From: CAYURR01 sp964446745
Lineage (GTDB): Bacteria > Bacillota > Clostridia > Lachnospirales > WQUN01
Length of the DNA: 11,627 bases
Direction: 5' to 3'
Assembly (NCBI GenBank): GCA_964446745.1
Contig: CAYURR010000091.1
Coordinates: forward strand, 1-11,627
Part shown: positions 1 through 7,995 of the stretch, in pieces
Layout of the letters: every line of letters begins with the position of its first letter
Numbering within the stretch: the first letter of the stretch is position 1
Made by a program: the position numbers and the translations under genes
Notes under the pieces: model-generated
Told to the model about the DNA's origin: nothing
The model's input: only the letters and a program-made list of their open reading frames with translations
Database searches by the model: none

Positions 1-2
1 TT

Positions 3-23
3 GAAAGGATCATGAACGAGTAA
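3..23 (+). CDS. 3' end of an upstream gene (possibly argR), partial
   Basis: An open frame enters from the left edge and ends in TAA at 21-23; the visible residues are ERIMNE. The stop shares its last A with the recN ATG (TAATG), an arrangement typical of translationally coupled genes. In Bacillus and many Clostridia the gene directly before recN is the arginine repressor argR/ahrC, so that is the best guess, but six residues cannot identify a protein. The assignment rests on gene order only. Confidence 0.3.
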   Translation, partial: ERIMNE

Positions 24-1708
24 TGATAGATCAACTACACATTCACAATGTGGCACTGATATCGGATGTGACGATGCGTTTTGAAAAAGGGCTATGTATC
101 CTGACCGGCGAGACCGGTGCGGGCAAGTCCATCATAATCGAATCGATCGGTTTCGTGCTCGGCGAGCGTCCGTCAAAGGACTTTCTAAAGAGCGGCGAGA
201 CTTCGGGCTATGTGGAGGCAATGTTTATGCTCCGAAACGCCGAGATCGCAGCAGTCATCCGTTCGCTCGGCGTGGATGTGGGGGATGATGATCTGCTATT
301 TCTATATAGGGGTATAAACGACACGGGCAAGACACAGTGCAAAGCCAACGGAAAGCAGATACCCGTCTCGATGCTAAAGGAGATCTCATCGTTACTGGTG
401 GATCTCCACGGGCAGCATGAACACCAATCATTGTTAAAGGTCTCAAAGCATATCGAGCTGCTGGATCGGTTTACGGATATAGAGGCCGAGCGAAATGAGC
501 TCGCCGAGGAGATCAAGGCGCATAAGTTGATTCTTCGAAGGATCAAGCAGGTCAATGAGGACATATCGGGTGCGAACGCGCTGGAGACGCTGACCGCTGA
601 GGCCGAGGAAATCAAGCATGCAAAGATAACGCGCGGCGAGGAGGACACGCTCACCGAAAAGAGTAAAATATTAGGTTCGGCTGATAAGCTACAGAAGCAG
701 TCGAACGACGTGCTGATGCGCCTGAGTGATAACGAGGACACGAATATCATTGACCTACTGTCAAAGGCCGTGACCATTACCTCCGAGATAGCAAAGACCG
801 ACGGCAGCATGGAAGCGATTTACGATCGGTTGAAGGAAGCGTTTAATATCGTGACGGATACGGTGTCTGAGCTGCGTAGATATGCGGACAGCTTGAACGC
901 GGACGGTGAGGAACTCCAGCGCACAGAGGAACGGTTGGAACTTCTGCATCGGCTTAAACGCAGATATAACACAGACGCGGACGGGATACTGGCGCATTAC
1001 GAGCGCCTTACGAAACGCATAGCGGATTACGAACAGGCGCAGACACGACTTAAGGCCCTGCAAAAGGAGAAGCGAGAGAGTGCCTCACGTATGATGGCGA
1101 TATCCTCGGCGATGACAAAGAAGCGTAGAGAACAGGCTGATATCTTGCAGACGCAGATAGAAGATGTGCTCAAGGATCTGGGCATGAAGTCGGCGCAGTT
1201 TGAGATCAGCCTTAGGCAGACGCACACGGTCTCGATAAACGGCAGCGACGAGGTAGAGTTCATGATATCCGCGAACGCGGGCGAGCCGAAAAAGCCGCTC
1301 GCGAGCATAGCGAGCGGCGGCGAGATGTCACGCGTGATGCTGGCGTTGAAGGCCGTAACCGCGCATATGGATAATATAGAGACATTTATATTCGACGAGA
1401 TCGACACGGGTGTGAGCGGCAGGACCGCGCAACAGGTAGCCGAAAAGCTCATCATGATAGCGCGCTCGAGGCAGATACTCTGCATCACACATCTGCCGCA
1501 GATCGCCGCGATGGCCGACGCACATTATCTGATCGAAAAGCTCACGGACGGCGAACGAACCGAGACGACGGTACGCAGACTGGACGAAAGAGAAATGACC
1601 GGCGAACTCTCACGCCTGATAGGCGGCGCGAAGATCACGGAGGCTACGACAGAGGCTGCCGAGGAGATGAAGCGCCTCGCCGCAGAGGTAAAGGACAGGA
1701 AGTTGTGA
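23..1708 (+). CDS. recN: DNA repair protein RecN (SMC-like ATPase)
   Basis: RecN is a cytosolic SMC-family ATPase that acts early in recombinational repair of double-strand breaks. The 561-residue length is normal for the family. The N-terminal half of the ATPase head carries the Walker A motif GETGAGKS (residues 29-36) and a DLHGQHEHQSLL segment near 130. A charged helical region of roughly residues 150-380 is the expected coiled coil. The C-terminal half carries the ABC signature SGGEMSR (from S431), Walker B FIFDEID (D458, E459) and the switch histidine H490 in ITHLPQ. The start is the ATG overlapping the preceding stop; a GAAAGGA stretch at 3-9 is a rather distant ribosome site (13 bases), so coupling to the upstream gene probably helps initiation. 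In most spore formers recN is followed by spoIVB and spo0A; here it is followed by sugar-acid genes. Confidence 0.97.
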   Translation: MIDQLHIHNVALISDVTMRFEKGLCILTGETGAGKSIIIESIGFVLGERPSKDFLKSGETSGYVEAMFMLRNAEIAAVIRSLGVDVGDDDLLFLYRGINDTGKTQCKANGKQIPVSMLKEISSLLVDLHGQHEHQSLLKVSKHIELLDRFTDIEAERNELAEEIKAHKLILRRIKQVNEDISGANALETLTAEAEEIKHAKITRGEEDTLTEKSKILGSADKLQKQSNDVLMRLSDNEDTNIIDLLSKAVTITSEIAKTDGSMEAIYDRLKEAFNIVTDTVSELRRYADSLNADGEELQRTEERLELLHRLKRRYNTDADGILAHYERLTKRIADYEQAQTRLKALQKEKRESASRMMAISSAMTKKRREQADILQTQIEDVLKDLGMKSAQFEISLRQTHTVSINGSDEVEFMISANAGEPKKPLASIASGGEMSRVMLALKAVTAHMDNIETFIFDEIDTGVSGRTAQQVAEKLIMIARSRQILCITHLPQIAAMADAHYLIEKLTDGERTETTVRRLDEREMTGELSRLIGGAKITEATTEAAEEMKRLAAEVKDRKL

Positions 1709-1846
1709 GATATTGTTGAACGTGGAAGTCGTTGTTTCTTTACTAATGATAAGGGATTAAATACCACTACTCCAATGGGTAACAAGGATTTAAAGCGCGG
1801 TATGATTAGAGGAGTATGAAGATAGCTTATAACAGATGAGATATTG
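1706..1846 (+). repeat. 10-bp direct repeat flanking an AT-rich intergenic segment
   Basis: The ten bases TGAGATATTG occur at 1706-1715, beginning with the recN stop codon, and again at 1837-1846. The roughly 120 bp between them are clearly richer in A+T than the flanking genes. No terminal inverted repeats are visible next to the copies, so this is not a recognisable insertion sequence. The gap 1709-1877 holds no convincing terminator or promoter: a TTGACT at 1844-1849 has no usable -10 box before the next gene. Reading on in the recN frame past its TGA gives 36 open codons to a TGA at 1817-1819, with no recognisable protein. Confidence 0.5.
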
Positions 1847-1864
1847 ACTAATTTCAATTGAGAT

Positions 1865-1872
1865 AGGGGTGG
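1865..1872 (+). promoter_or_regulatory. Ribosome binding site setting the aldolase start
   Basis: AGGGGTGG lies five bases before the ATG at 1878. A GTG in the same frame at 1869 would add three residues but falls inside this purine-rich site, so the ATG at 1878 is the preferred start. Confidence 0.7.
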
Positions 1873-1877
1873 ATGTT

Positions 1878-2834
1878 ATGACAGCGAAACAAAGGATCTT
1901 CGAATGCGGTATCGTGCCGGTCATAAAGCTGCAAAATGCGCAGGACGCTATAAAACTCTGTAAGGCCTTGTCTGCTGGTGGAATAGATGTGGCCGAGGTC
2001 ACGTTTAGAACGGACGCGGCGGCTGACGCTATAGCGGCCATCTCGGAAAATCTGCCGGATGTGTTTGTAGGTGCCGGTACTGTTACAAACCCCGGCCTCG
2101 CAGAGACCGCGATAAAGGCAGGAGCAAAATTTATCGTGAGCCCGGGCTTCAATCCACGAGTTGTCGAATACTGCCTCGAGCATGATGTGCCGATCTTTCC
2201 GGGAGTTGCGACACCCTCCGATATCGAGGCGGCCTTAAACTACGGCCTAACGACGCTCAAGTTCTTTCCGGCTGAAGCCAACGGCGGCTTAAAGGCGCTG
2301 AAGGCATTGGCCGCGCCTTACGGTGGTGTGATGTTCATGCCCACGGGCGGTATCGATCAAAACAATGTTTCTGATTATCTCGCGTTTGATCGCATTATTG
2401 CATGCGGCGGTACATGGATGGTCAAGGAGGAACTGGTCGCAACCGGTCAGTTCGATAAGATCACGCAGCTGTCAAAGGAAGCTGTCAACATCATGCACGG
2501 ATTTACATTCGCGCATATGGCCATAAACACCGACAGCAAGGAAGCCGCCCTGGGTGTTACGAACCGTTTTGGGGAACTGTTGGGTGTAAAGACTTATGAG
2601 TCAACAGCGTCGGCGTTCGCGACGGATCAGATCGAGATCATGTTTGCTCAGGGCCCCGGCGAAAAGGGTCATATCGGCTTCACGACCAATAATGTCAAGC
2701 GCGCGATGGCCTACTTCAAGCGAGTGGGGATCGAGATCAATTTCGACAGCATCCGCGGCACAGAGGATGCCCCGACATTCTTCTACCTAAAGGAGCCCGT
2801 TGGAGGCTTTGCTGTACATGTTATGAAGAAATAA
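1878..2834 (+). CDS. eda: KDPG/KHG aldolase fused to a C-terminal VOC-like domain
   Basis: The N-terminal part (about residues 5-205) is a class I KDPG/KHG aldolase, which cleaves 2-keto-3-deoxy-6-phosphogluconate to pyruvate and glyceraldehyde-3-phosphate, and in many members also cleaves 4-hydroxy-2-oxoglutarate. The family motif EVTFRT supplies the catalytic Glu (E40), and LKFFPAE supplies the Schiff-base lysine (K128); GAGTV and PTGGI motifs are also present. Normal aldolases are near 210 residues; this one has 318. Residues 209-318 look like a vicinal-oxygen-chelate (glyoxalase-like) domain: a strand FAHMAINT, then LLG, a second strand GHIGFTT, a helix with AMAYFK, and a last strand after KEPVGGF. 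Possible metal ligands are H213, E253, H265 and H314. The role of this domain is unknown; regulation, or acting on a related oxo-acid, are guesses. The kinase that makes its substrate starts 24 bp downstream. The start was chosen from the ribosome binding site. Confidence 0.93.
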   Translation: MTAKQRIFECGIVPVIKLQNAQDAIKLCKALSAGGIDVAEVTFRTDAAADAIAAISENLPDVFVGAGTVTNPGLAETAIKAGAKFIVSPGFNPRVVEYCLEHDVPIFPGVATPSDIEAALNYGLTTLKFFPAEANGGLKALKALAAPYGGVMFMPTGGIDQNNVSDYLAFDRIIACGGTWMVKEELVATGQFDKITQLSKEAVNIMHGFTFAHMAINTDSKEAALGVTNRFGELLGVKTYESTASAFATDQIEIMFAQGPGEKGHIGFTTNNVKRAMAYFKRVGIEINFDSIRGTEDAPTFFYLKEPVGGFAVHVMKK

Positions 2835-2858
2835 TTCCAACAGGGAGGGTTTTGCATA

Positions 2859-3893
2859 ATGAACAATTCAACAAAGCGCGTGGTTTGCTTCGGCGAAATC
2901 ATGCTCAGGCTTGCACCGCAGGGTTATCTGAGGTTTGGGCAGACACAGAATATGGAGGCCACATTCGGTGGTGCGGAGGCAAATGTGAGCGTTTCACTCG
3001 CAAACTTCGGCATTCCGGTATCATATGTCACAAAACTGCCGGAGAATCCGTTCGGACAGGCAGCAATCAATGAAATCCGCAAATACGGCGTAGATACATC
3101 ACATATCGCACGCGGCGGCGAGCGTATCGGTATATTTTTTCTTGAGAAGGGTGCTTCACAGCGCGCGTCAAAGGTTGTATATGACCGTAAGCACTCTGCT
3201 ATATCGACCGCTCAGGCCGGAGATTTCGACTGGGAGACGATCCTTAAGGACGCAGGTTGGTTCCATTTCACGGGTATAACCCCGGCGATCTCGGACAGTG
3301 CCGCAGAGCTGAGCCTTGCCGCGTGTAAAGCAGCCAAGAAGGTCGGCGCGAGGATCAGCTGCGATTTGAATTTCCGCAAGAACCTCTGGAGCTCGCAAAA
3401 GGCCGGCGAGGTCATGAGCCGGCTCATGGAATACGTCGATGTATGCATAGCAAACGAGGAGGATGCGGAGGATGTATTCGGCATAAAGGCCAAGGATACG
3501 GATGTCTCGAGCGGAACGCTTAATCATGACGGATACAAGAATGTGGCCGCTCAGCTTCAACAGCGCTTCGGCTTTAAGGCCGTTGCGATCACACTCAGAC
3601 AGAGCAAGAACGCGAACGACAATACCTGGGGCGCTATGCTCTATACGGGTGAGGAGTGTGTGTTCTCACGCAAATACGACATGCACATCGTGGATCGCGT
3701 AGGCGGCGGGGATTCATTTGCGGGCGGGTTGATCTACTCGATGTTAAACGGCATGAGCGCTCAGGACACGATCGAATTTGCAACCGCGGCTTCCTGCCTC
3801 AAACACAGTATAGAAGGCGACTTCAATCTCGTGACCCTCGCTGAGGTCAAGGCGCTCTGTGGCGGAGATGCCTCGGGCCGGGTGAAGAGATAA
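2859..3893 (+). CDS. kdgK: 2-keto-3-deoxygluconate kinase (PfkB family)
   Basis: This enzyme phosphorylates 2-keto-3-deoxygluconate (KDG) with ATP to KDPG, the substrate of the aldolase encoded just upstream. The 344-residue protein shows the PfkB/ribokinase pattern: an N-terminal FGEIMLRLAP strand, the sugar-binding GGAEANV motif (37-43), a central DLNFR motif, and the C-terminal signature VGGGDSFAGG containing the catalytic base D285. Some related PfkB kinases act on fructose or other sugars, but the position next to KDPG aldolase makes KDG the likely substrate. A good ribosome site, GGGAGG at 2843-2848, lies 10 bases before the ATG. The stop TAA shares its last base with the start of the next gene (TAATG), implying coupled translation. 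Length and motifs look intact. Confidence 0.93.
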   Translation: MNNSTKRVVCFGEIMLRLAPQGYLRFGQTQNMEATFGGAEANVSVSLANFGIPVSYVTKLPENPFGQAAINEIRKYGVDTSHIARGGERIGIFFLEKGASQRASKVVYDRKHSAISTAQAGDFDWETILKDAGWFHFTGITPAISDSAAELSLAACKAAKKVGARISCDLNFRKNLWSSQKAGEVMSRLMEYVDVCIANEEDAEDVFGIKAKDTDVSSGTLNHDGYKNVAAQLQQRFGFKAVAITLRQSKNANDNTWGAMLYTGEECVFSRKYDMHIVDRVGGGDSFAGGLIYSMLNGMSAQDTIEFATAASCLKHSIEGDFNLVTLAEVKALCGGDASGRVKR

Positions 3894-5266
3894 TGTTTAC
3901 GTTTAATAATAAGACCAATCTGCTCGAGCGCGCCGAATTGCAATACCAGCTCCAGGATGTAAAGGAGCCGAACCTGTACAGGAACCTATTTTCGTATGAC
4001 GAGATACCGAAGATAGCGTTCAATCACCGCATGGTGCCGATAGACATGCCCGACGAGATATGGCTGACGGATACGACGTTTCGCGACGGCCAACAGAGTC
4101 GCGAACCGTATACGACGAAGCAGATCGTCGATATATACGATATGATGCACAGGCTTTCAGGTGAAAAGGGCATAGTAAGGCAATCCGAGTTCTTTGTTTA
4201 TACTAAGAAGGATCTCGATGCAGTATACAAATGTCTCGAAAAGGGCTATCAATTCCCCGAGGTCACGACATGGATACGCGCGGCTAAAAAGGATTTCGAA
4301 CTTGTGAAATCCATAGGCATCAAGGAAACGGGTATCTTGGTCAGCTGCTCGGACTATCATATCTTCCTGAAGATGAAGATGACGCGCCGGCAGGCCATAG
4401 ACCATTATCTGAGCGTCGTGAGGGAGTGCATCGAGCACGGCATCCGTCCGCGCTGTCACTTTGAGGATATCACGCGTGCTGATTTTTACGGATTTGTCGT
4501 GCCGTTCGTAGCGGAGTTGATGGCACTCGGCAGTGAAACGGATACGCCTGTCAAGATACGCGCATGCGATACGATGGGATACGGCGTGACATTCCCGGGT
4601 AGTGTTATGCCACGCTCTGTACAGGGTATCATGTATGGCCTGCATCATCACGCGGGTGTGCCACACGAGCTGATCGAGTGGCATGGACACAATGATTTCT
4701 ATCGCGCGGTCAGTAACGCATCCTATGCATGGCTGTACGGTGCGGCATCCGTAAACTGTTCGCTGTTTGGTATCGGGGAACGCACGGGCAATACGCCGCT
4801 CGAGGCCATGATTATCGAATATGCGCAGCTGCGCGGTACGCTAGATGGGATGGACACGACGGTCATAAACGAGCTGGCCGATTATTATGAGAATGAAGTC
4901 GGATACCAGATACCGCCGATGACCCCGTTTGTGGGTAGGAATTTCAATGTGACGCGCGCGGGTATACATGCGGATGGACTGCTCAAAAACGAGGAGATAT
5001 ACAATATCTTCGACACCGAGAAGTTTTTAAACAGGCCGTGCCGTATCGCGGTGTCGAATACATCGGGGCTCGCGGGTATCGCACATTGGTTCAATTCATT
5101 TTATAACCTCACGGGTGAGCAGAGCTTGGACAAGCAGCACCCGATCATAAAGGCCATGAAGGAATGGGTAGACGATCAATACAATGAAGGTCGCGTAACG
5201 GTAATAACAGATCACGAGCTGGATACGCTGGCTCAGCAGTTAATCAACGAAGGTGGGATGTCATAA
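3893..5266 (+). CDS. DRE-TIM citrate-forming synthase, probably Re-citrate synthase
   Basis: A member of the isopropylmalate/homocitrate synthase group of DRE-TIM enzymes, which condense acetyl-CoA with a 2-oxo acid in the cytosol. Visible motifs are DTTFRDGQQ with the catalytic R64 and metal ligand D65, the metal-binding HGHND (H264, H266) and GERTGNTPLE (E296-E305). At 457 residues it lacks the C-terminal allosteric domain of LeuA. The N-terminal pattern with DVKEPNLYRNL, and the neighbouring isocitrate dehydrogenase, match the clostridial group that includes the Re-face citrate synthase of Clostridium kluyveri (oxaloacetate plus acetyl-CoA to citrate). Homocitrate synthase or isopropylmalate synthase remain possible, because substrate preference cannot be read with certainty here. 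It overlaps both neighbours by one base (TAATG at each end), so the three genes are probably translated in a coupled way. Confidence 0.78.
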   Translation: MFTFNNKTNLLERAELQYQLQDVKEPNLYRNLFSYDEIPKIAFNHRMVPIDMPDEIWLTDTTFRDGQQSREPYTTKQIVDIYDMMHRLSGEKGIVRQSEFFVYTKKDLDAVYKCLEKGYQFPEVTTWIRAAKKDFELVKSIGIKETGILVSCSDYHIFLKMKMTRRQAIDHYLSVVRECIEHGIRPRCHFEDITRADFYGFVVPFVAELMALGSETDTPVKIRACDTMGYGVTFPGSVMPRSVQGIMYGLHHHAGVPHELIEWHGHNDFYRAVSNASYAWLYGAASVNCSLFGIGERTGNTPLEAMIIEYAQLRGTLDGMDTTVINELADYYENEVGYQIPPMTPFVGRNFNVTRAGIHADGLLKNEEIYNIFDTEKFLNRPCRIAVSNTSGLAGIAHWFNSFYNLTGEQSLDKQHPIIKAMKEWVDDQYNEGRVTVITDHELDTLAQQLINEGGMS

Positions 5267-6465
5267 TGTCTGTAAATGGGAAAGACATGACCGCAATAGA
5301 TGCGGCGGTAATAGACGCGGCGGTGAATCGCTTCAAGGCATTGCTTGAAGGACAGCTTGCACGCGTAGAACGCATGAAGACGGAGACAGGCTTTAAGGAT
5401 TACACGTCGCTCGATAAGATTACGATAGGCGTGGTAGGCGGCGACGGGATAGGTCCGATGATAACGGCCTGTGCGCAGAAGGCGATGGAGCATTTGCTCG
5501 CGCCCCAGATCGCGGCGGGCAAGGTAATAATCAAGACGATAGACGGGCTCACGATCGAGAATCGCGCAGCGCAGAATAAGGCGATACCGGAGGACGTACT
5601 GGCAGAGCTCAAGACCTGCGACGTAATCCTGAAGGGCCCGACGACAACACCGCAGGCGGGTTCGCCGTGGCCGAACGTCGAGAGCGCGAATGTCGCTATG
5701 CGTAAGGAACTTGACCTGTTCGCTAATGTAAGGCCCGTGAAGGTACCCGAGAAGGGCATCGATTGGGTGTTTTTCCGGGAAAACACCGAGGGTGCATATG
5801 CTGTCGGTAGCCAAGGTGTGCATGTGACGGATGACCTGTCGGTAGACTTTACCGTGACGACGACGCAGGGTACGGAGCGTATCGTACGCGCTGCGTTTGA
5901 TTACGCACAGAATGTCGTGGCAAAGACGGGCGGCAAGCCGAAAGTAACGGCGGTTACAAAGGCAAATGTTATTAAGGCAACGGACGGCAAGTTCTTAAAT
6001 ATCTGCAAGCATATCGCTAAGGACTATCCGGATGTTTCGTTTGACGACTGGTATATCGATATAATGACCGCGAAGCTGTTGGACGAGAAAAGGCGCACAG
6101 AGTTTTCTGTGTTTGTGCTGCCAAACCTCTACGGCGACATACTCACGGACGAGGCGGCGGAGCTACAGGGCGGTGTGGGCACAGCGGGCTCAGCCAATCT
6201 CGGCACTAAATATGCGATGTTTGAGGCTATTCACGGCTCGGCACCACGTATGGTAGACGAGGGTAGGGCGCAATATGCAGACCCATCGAGTGTGATGCGT
6301 GCGGCGGTGATGCTGCTGTCGCATATCGGATTTACTGAGCAGTCCAAAAAGCTCGAGGACGCACTCGATACTTGCTGCGTTTATGAAAAGAGGATACAGA
6401 TTACAGGCCGCAGTGACGGCGCTACATCAGATGAATTCTTGAAATACGTGCTCGAAAAAATTTAA
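5266..6465 (+). CDS. icd: Isocitrate dehydrogenase (isocitrate/isopropylmalate dehydrogenase family)
   Basis: A beta-decarboxylating dehydrogenase of 399 residues. The core begins at about residue 50 with ITIGVVGGDGIGP, after an N-terminal helical extension of some 45 residues. Substrate choice points to isocitrate: S140, N142 and R146 in SANVAMR match the isocitrate-binding S-x-N-x-x-x-R pattern of E. coli Icd rather than the leucine-rich segment of LeuB. The catalytic Tyr lies in ENTEGAY, the lysine in TKANVIK, and metal-binding aspartates in YGDILTDEAAEL. After the cofactor motif HGSAP (323-327) come R328 and M329, which are neither the Lys-Tyr typical of NADP enzymes nor the Asp-Ile of NAD enzymes, so the cofactor is open. 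It would convert isocitrate to 2-oxoglutarate downstream of the synthase it overlaps by one base. Aconitase is absent from the window. Confidence 0.87.
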   Translation: MSVNGKDMTAIDAAVIDAAVNRFKALLEGQLARVERMKTETGFKDYTSLDKITIGVVGGDGIGPMITACAQKAMEHLLAPQIAAGKVIIKTIDGLTIENRAAQNKAIPEDVLAELKTCDVILKGPTTTPQAGSPWPNVESANVAMRKELDLFANVRPVKVPEKGIDWVFFRENTEGAYAVGSQGVHVTDDLSVDFTVTTTQGTERIVRAAFDYAQNVVAKTGGKPKVTAVTKANVIKATDGKFLNICKHIAKDYPDVSFDDWYIDIMTAKLLDEKRRTEFSVFVLPNLYGDILTDEAAELQGGVGTAGSANLGTKYAMFEAIHGSAPRMVDEGRAQYADPSSVMRAAVMLLSHIGFTEQSKKLEDALDTCCVYEKRIQITGRSDGATSDEFLKYVLEKI

Positions 6466-6492
6466 TAACAGATTACGGATGGAGGGCATGAA

Positions 6493-7983
6493 ATGGCGGG
6501 TACATTCTGGGCATTGGCCCCTGCAATCATTGCCATTGTGTTGGCTTTGGCTACAAAGGAAGTATATTCATCGCTCCTGATAGGCATCTTGGCCGGAGCG
6601 CTGCTGTTTACAGATTTCAACGTGCTCACGAGTATCACGACAACCTTTGACATCATGGGTGCAAAGGTCGGCGGCAACATCAACATCGTAATCTTCTTGG
6701 TTCTGCTGGGTATCTTGGTCGCTTTGGTGTCAGGCTCCGGTGCCTCGACCGCATACGGAAATTGGGCGACTAAATCCATCAAGACCAAACGCGGCGCGTT
6801 ATTGGCTACGACAGCACTCGGCGCGTTGATCTTCGTAGACGACTATTTCAACTGCCTGACGGTCGGTACAGTCATGCGTCCCGTAACCGATAAGTACAAG
6901 ATCACGCGCGCGAAGCTCGCATATATAATCGATGCGACAGCCGCTCCGGTGTGTATCATAGCACCCGTATCGAGCTGGGCCGCCGCTGTGGGGTCATCCT
7001 TACCCGAGGGCAGCAGCATTGACGGCTTCTCGTTGTTTATAAAGACGATACCGTTCAACTTCTATGCACTTTTGACGATCGGTATGATGCTGTTCTTGAT
7101 TTTTGTAAACACAGATTTCTTTACGATGAAGGCTTATGAGCTCAAGAATAATGAGCACTTAAACAAAGCAAATCCATCCGATGTAAAGCTACAAAAGACT
7201 AACGGCAAGGTACTGGATTTGGTACTGCCTATAGCAATGCTCATCGTGCTCTGCATTTTATCGATGCTCTATACTGGCGGCATCTTGGACGGCGCGAGCG
7301 TTGCACAGGCGTTTGCCGATTGCGATGCGTCTCAGAGCCTCGTGCTTGGTTCGTTTGTTACATTGATATTTACTGCGCTGCTATATCTGCCGCGTAAGGT
7401 GGTATCGTTCAAGGAATTCACCGATTGCTTCGTGACGGGCTTTAAGTCCATGACACCTGCAATATTGATCCTCTCTCTGGCGTGGACGCTTTCGGGCGTT
7501 TGCAGCGCTGATTATTTGGATGCTGGTGGCTTTGTGAGCTCGATCGTAGGCGGTTCCTCCACAGCACAGTCGCTGCTGCCTGCTATATTCTTTGTAGTAG
7601 GATTGGGCCTTGCGTTTGCTACCGGTACATCCTGGGGCACGTTCGGTATCTTGATACCCATCATTATCGCTGTTTTTGGTGGTGTAGAGTCAAATCTTCT
7701 GGTGATCTCAGTCGCGGCTGTACTCGCGGGTGCTGTCTGTGGAGATCATATTTCACCTATCTCCGATACGACGATCCTTGCCTCTACAGGAGCGGATTGC
7801 AATCATATAGACCATGTCACCACACAGATCCCGTACGCGATGCTTGTAGCAGCGGTGTGTTTTGTATCGTATCTCGTTGCGGGCCTTACAGGAAACGGTT
7901 GGATTGGGCTTGCTGTGGGTGTAGTCGGAATGTTTGCTACGTTAATGCTCGTTAAGACATTACCGAAAAATAGCAGAACCTGA
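6493..7983 (+). CDS. nhaC: NhaC-family Na+/H+ antiporter-like transporter
   Basis: A very hydrophobic 496-residue inner-membrane protein with about a dozen predicted membrane segments and a short charged loop near residues 215-235. Family features include the pair D116-D117 in IFVDDYFN, followed by a long conserved stretch with VMRPVTDKYKI and PVSSWAA, and the second-half motif GDHISPISDTT (417-427). Characterised NhaC-type proteins exchange Na+ and H+, but the family also contains MleN, which couples Na+/H+ to malate/lactate exchange. Because it sits 27 bp after a citrate-pathway gene, movement of an organic acid is a reasonable alternative to plain pH or sodium homeostasis. GGAGGG at 6481-6486 is a strong ribosome site six bases before the ATG. 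No terminator is visible after it before spo0A. Confidence 0.88.
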   Translation: MAGTFWALAPAIIAIVLALATKEVYSSLLIGILAGALLFTDFNVLTSITTTFDIMGAKVGGNINIVIFLVLLGILVALVSGSGASTAYGNWATKSIKTKRGALLATTALGALIFVDDYFNCLTVGTVMRPVTDKYKITRAKLAYIIDATAAPVCIIAPVSSWAAAVGSSLPEGSSIDGFSLFIKTIPFNFYALLTIGMMLFLIFVNTDFFTMKAYELKNNEHLNKANPSDVKLQKTNGKVLDLVLPIAMLIVLCILSMLYTGGILDGASVAQAFADCDASQSLVLGSFVTLIFTALLYLPRKVVSFKEFTDCFVTGFKSMTPAILILSLAWTLSGVCSADYLDAGGFVSSIVGGSSTAQSLLPAIFFVVGLGLAFATGTSWGTFGILIPIIIAVFGGVESNLLVISVAAVLAGAVCGDHISPISDTTILASTGADCNHIDHVTTQIPYAMLVAAVCFVSYLVAGLTGNGWIGLAVGVVGMFATLMLVKTLPKNSRT

Positions 7984-7995
7984 CCTATTGTGTTG

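Noticed and set aside
1294..1318. Perfect 9-bp hairpin (GCCGCTCGC / GCGAGCGGC, 7-base loop) in recN
   Set aside because: It lies over the codons of the conserved ABC signature region (ASIASGG) and has no T run; codon choice explains it.
1709..1819. 36-codon open frame continuing recN beyond its TGA
   Set aside because: No ribosome site of its own and no recognisable protein; a run this short without stops is not rare. Noted only as part of the junction.
1844..1872. TTGACT as a -35 box for the aldolase operon
   Set aside because: The position of the -10 box would fall on the G-rich ribosome site; no TATAAT-like sequence is there.
2162..2168. TGTCGAA, a match to the Spo0A box; another at 5052-5058
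   Set aside because: Both are inside coding sequence far from any start; a 7-mer is expected by chance in a window this size.
4157..4690. Long minus-strand open frames opposite the synthase, and similar ones at 5233-5823, 208-810 and 1027-1488
   Set aside because: They are antisense to clearly conserved genes, lack family features and reflect codon bias of the real strand.
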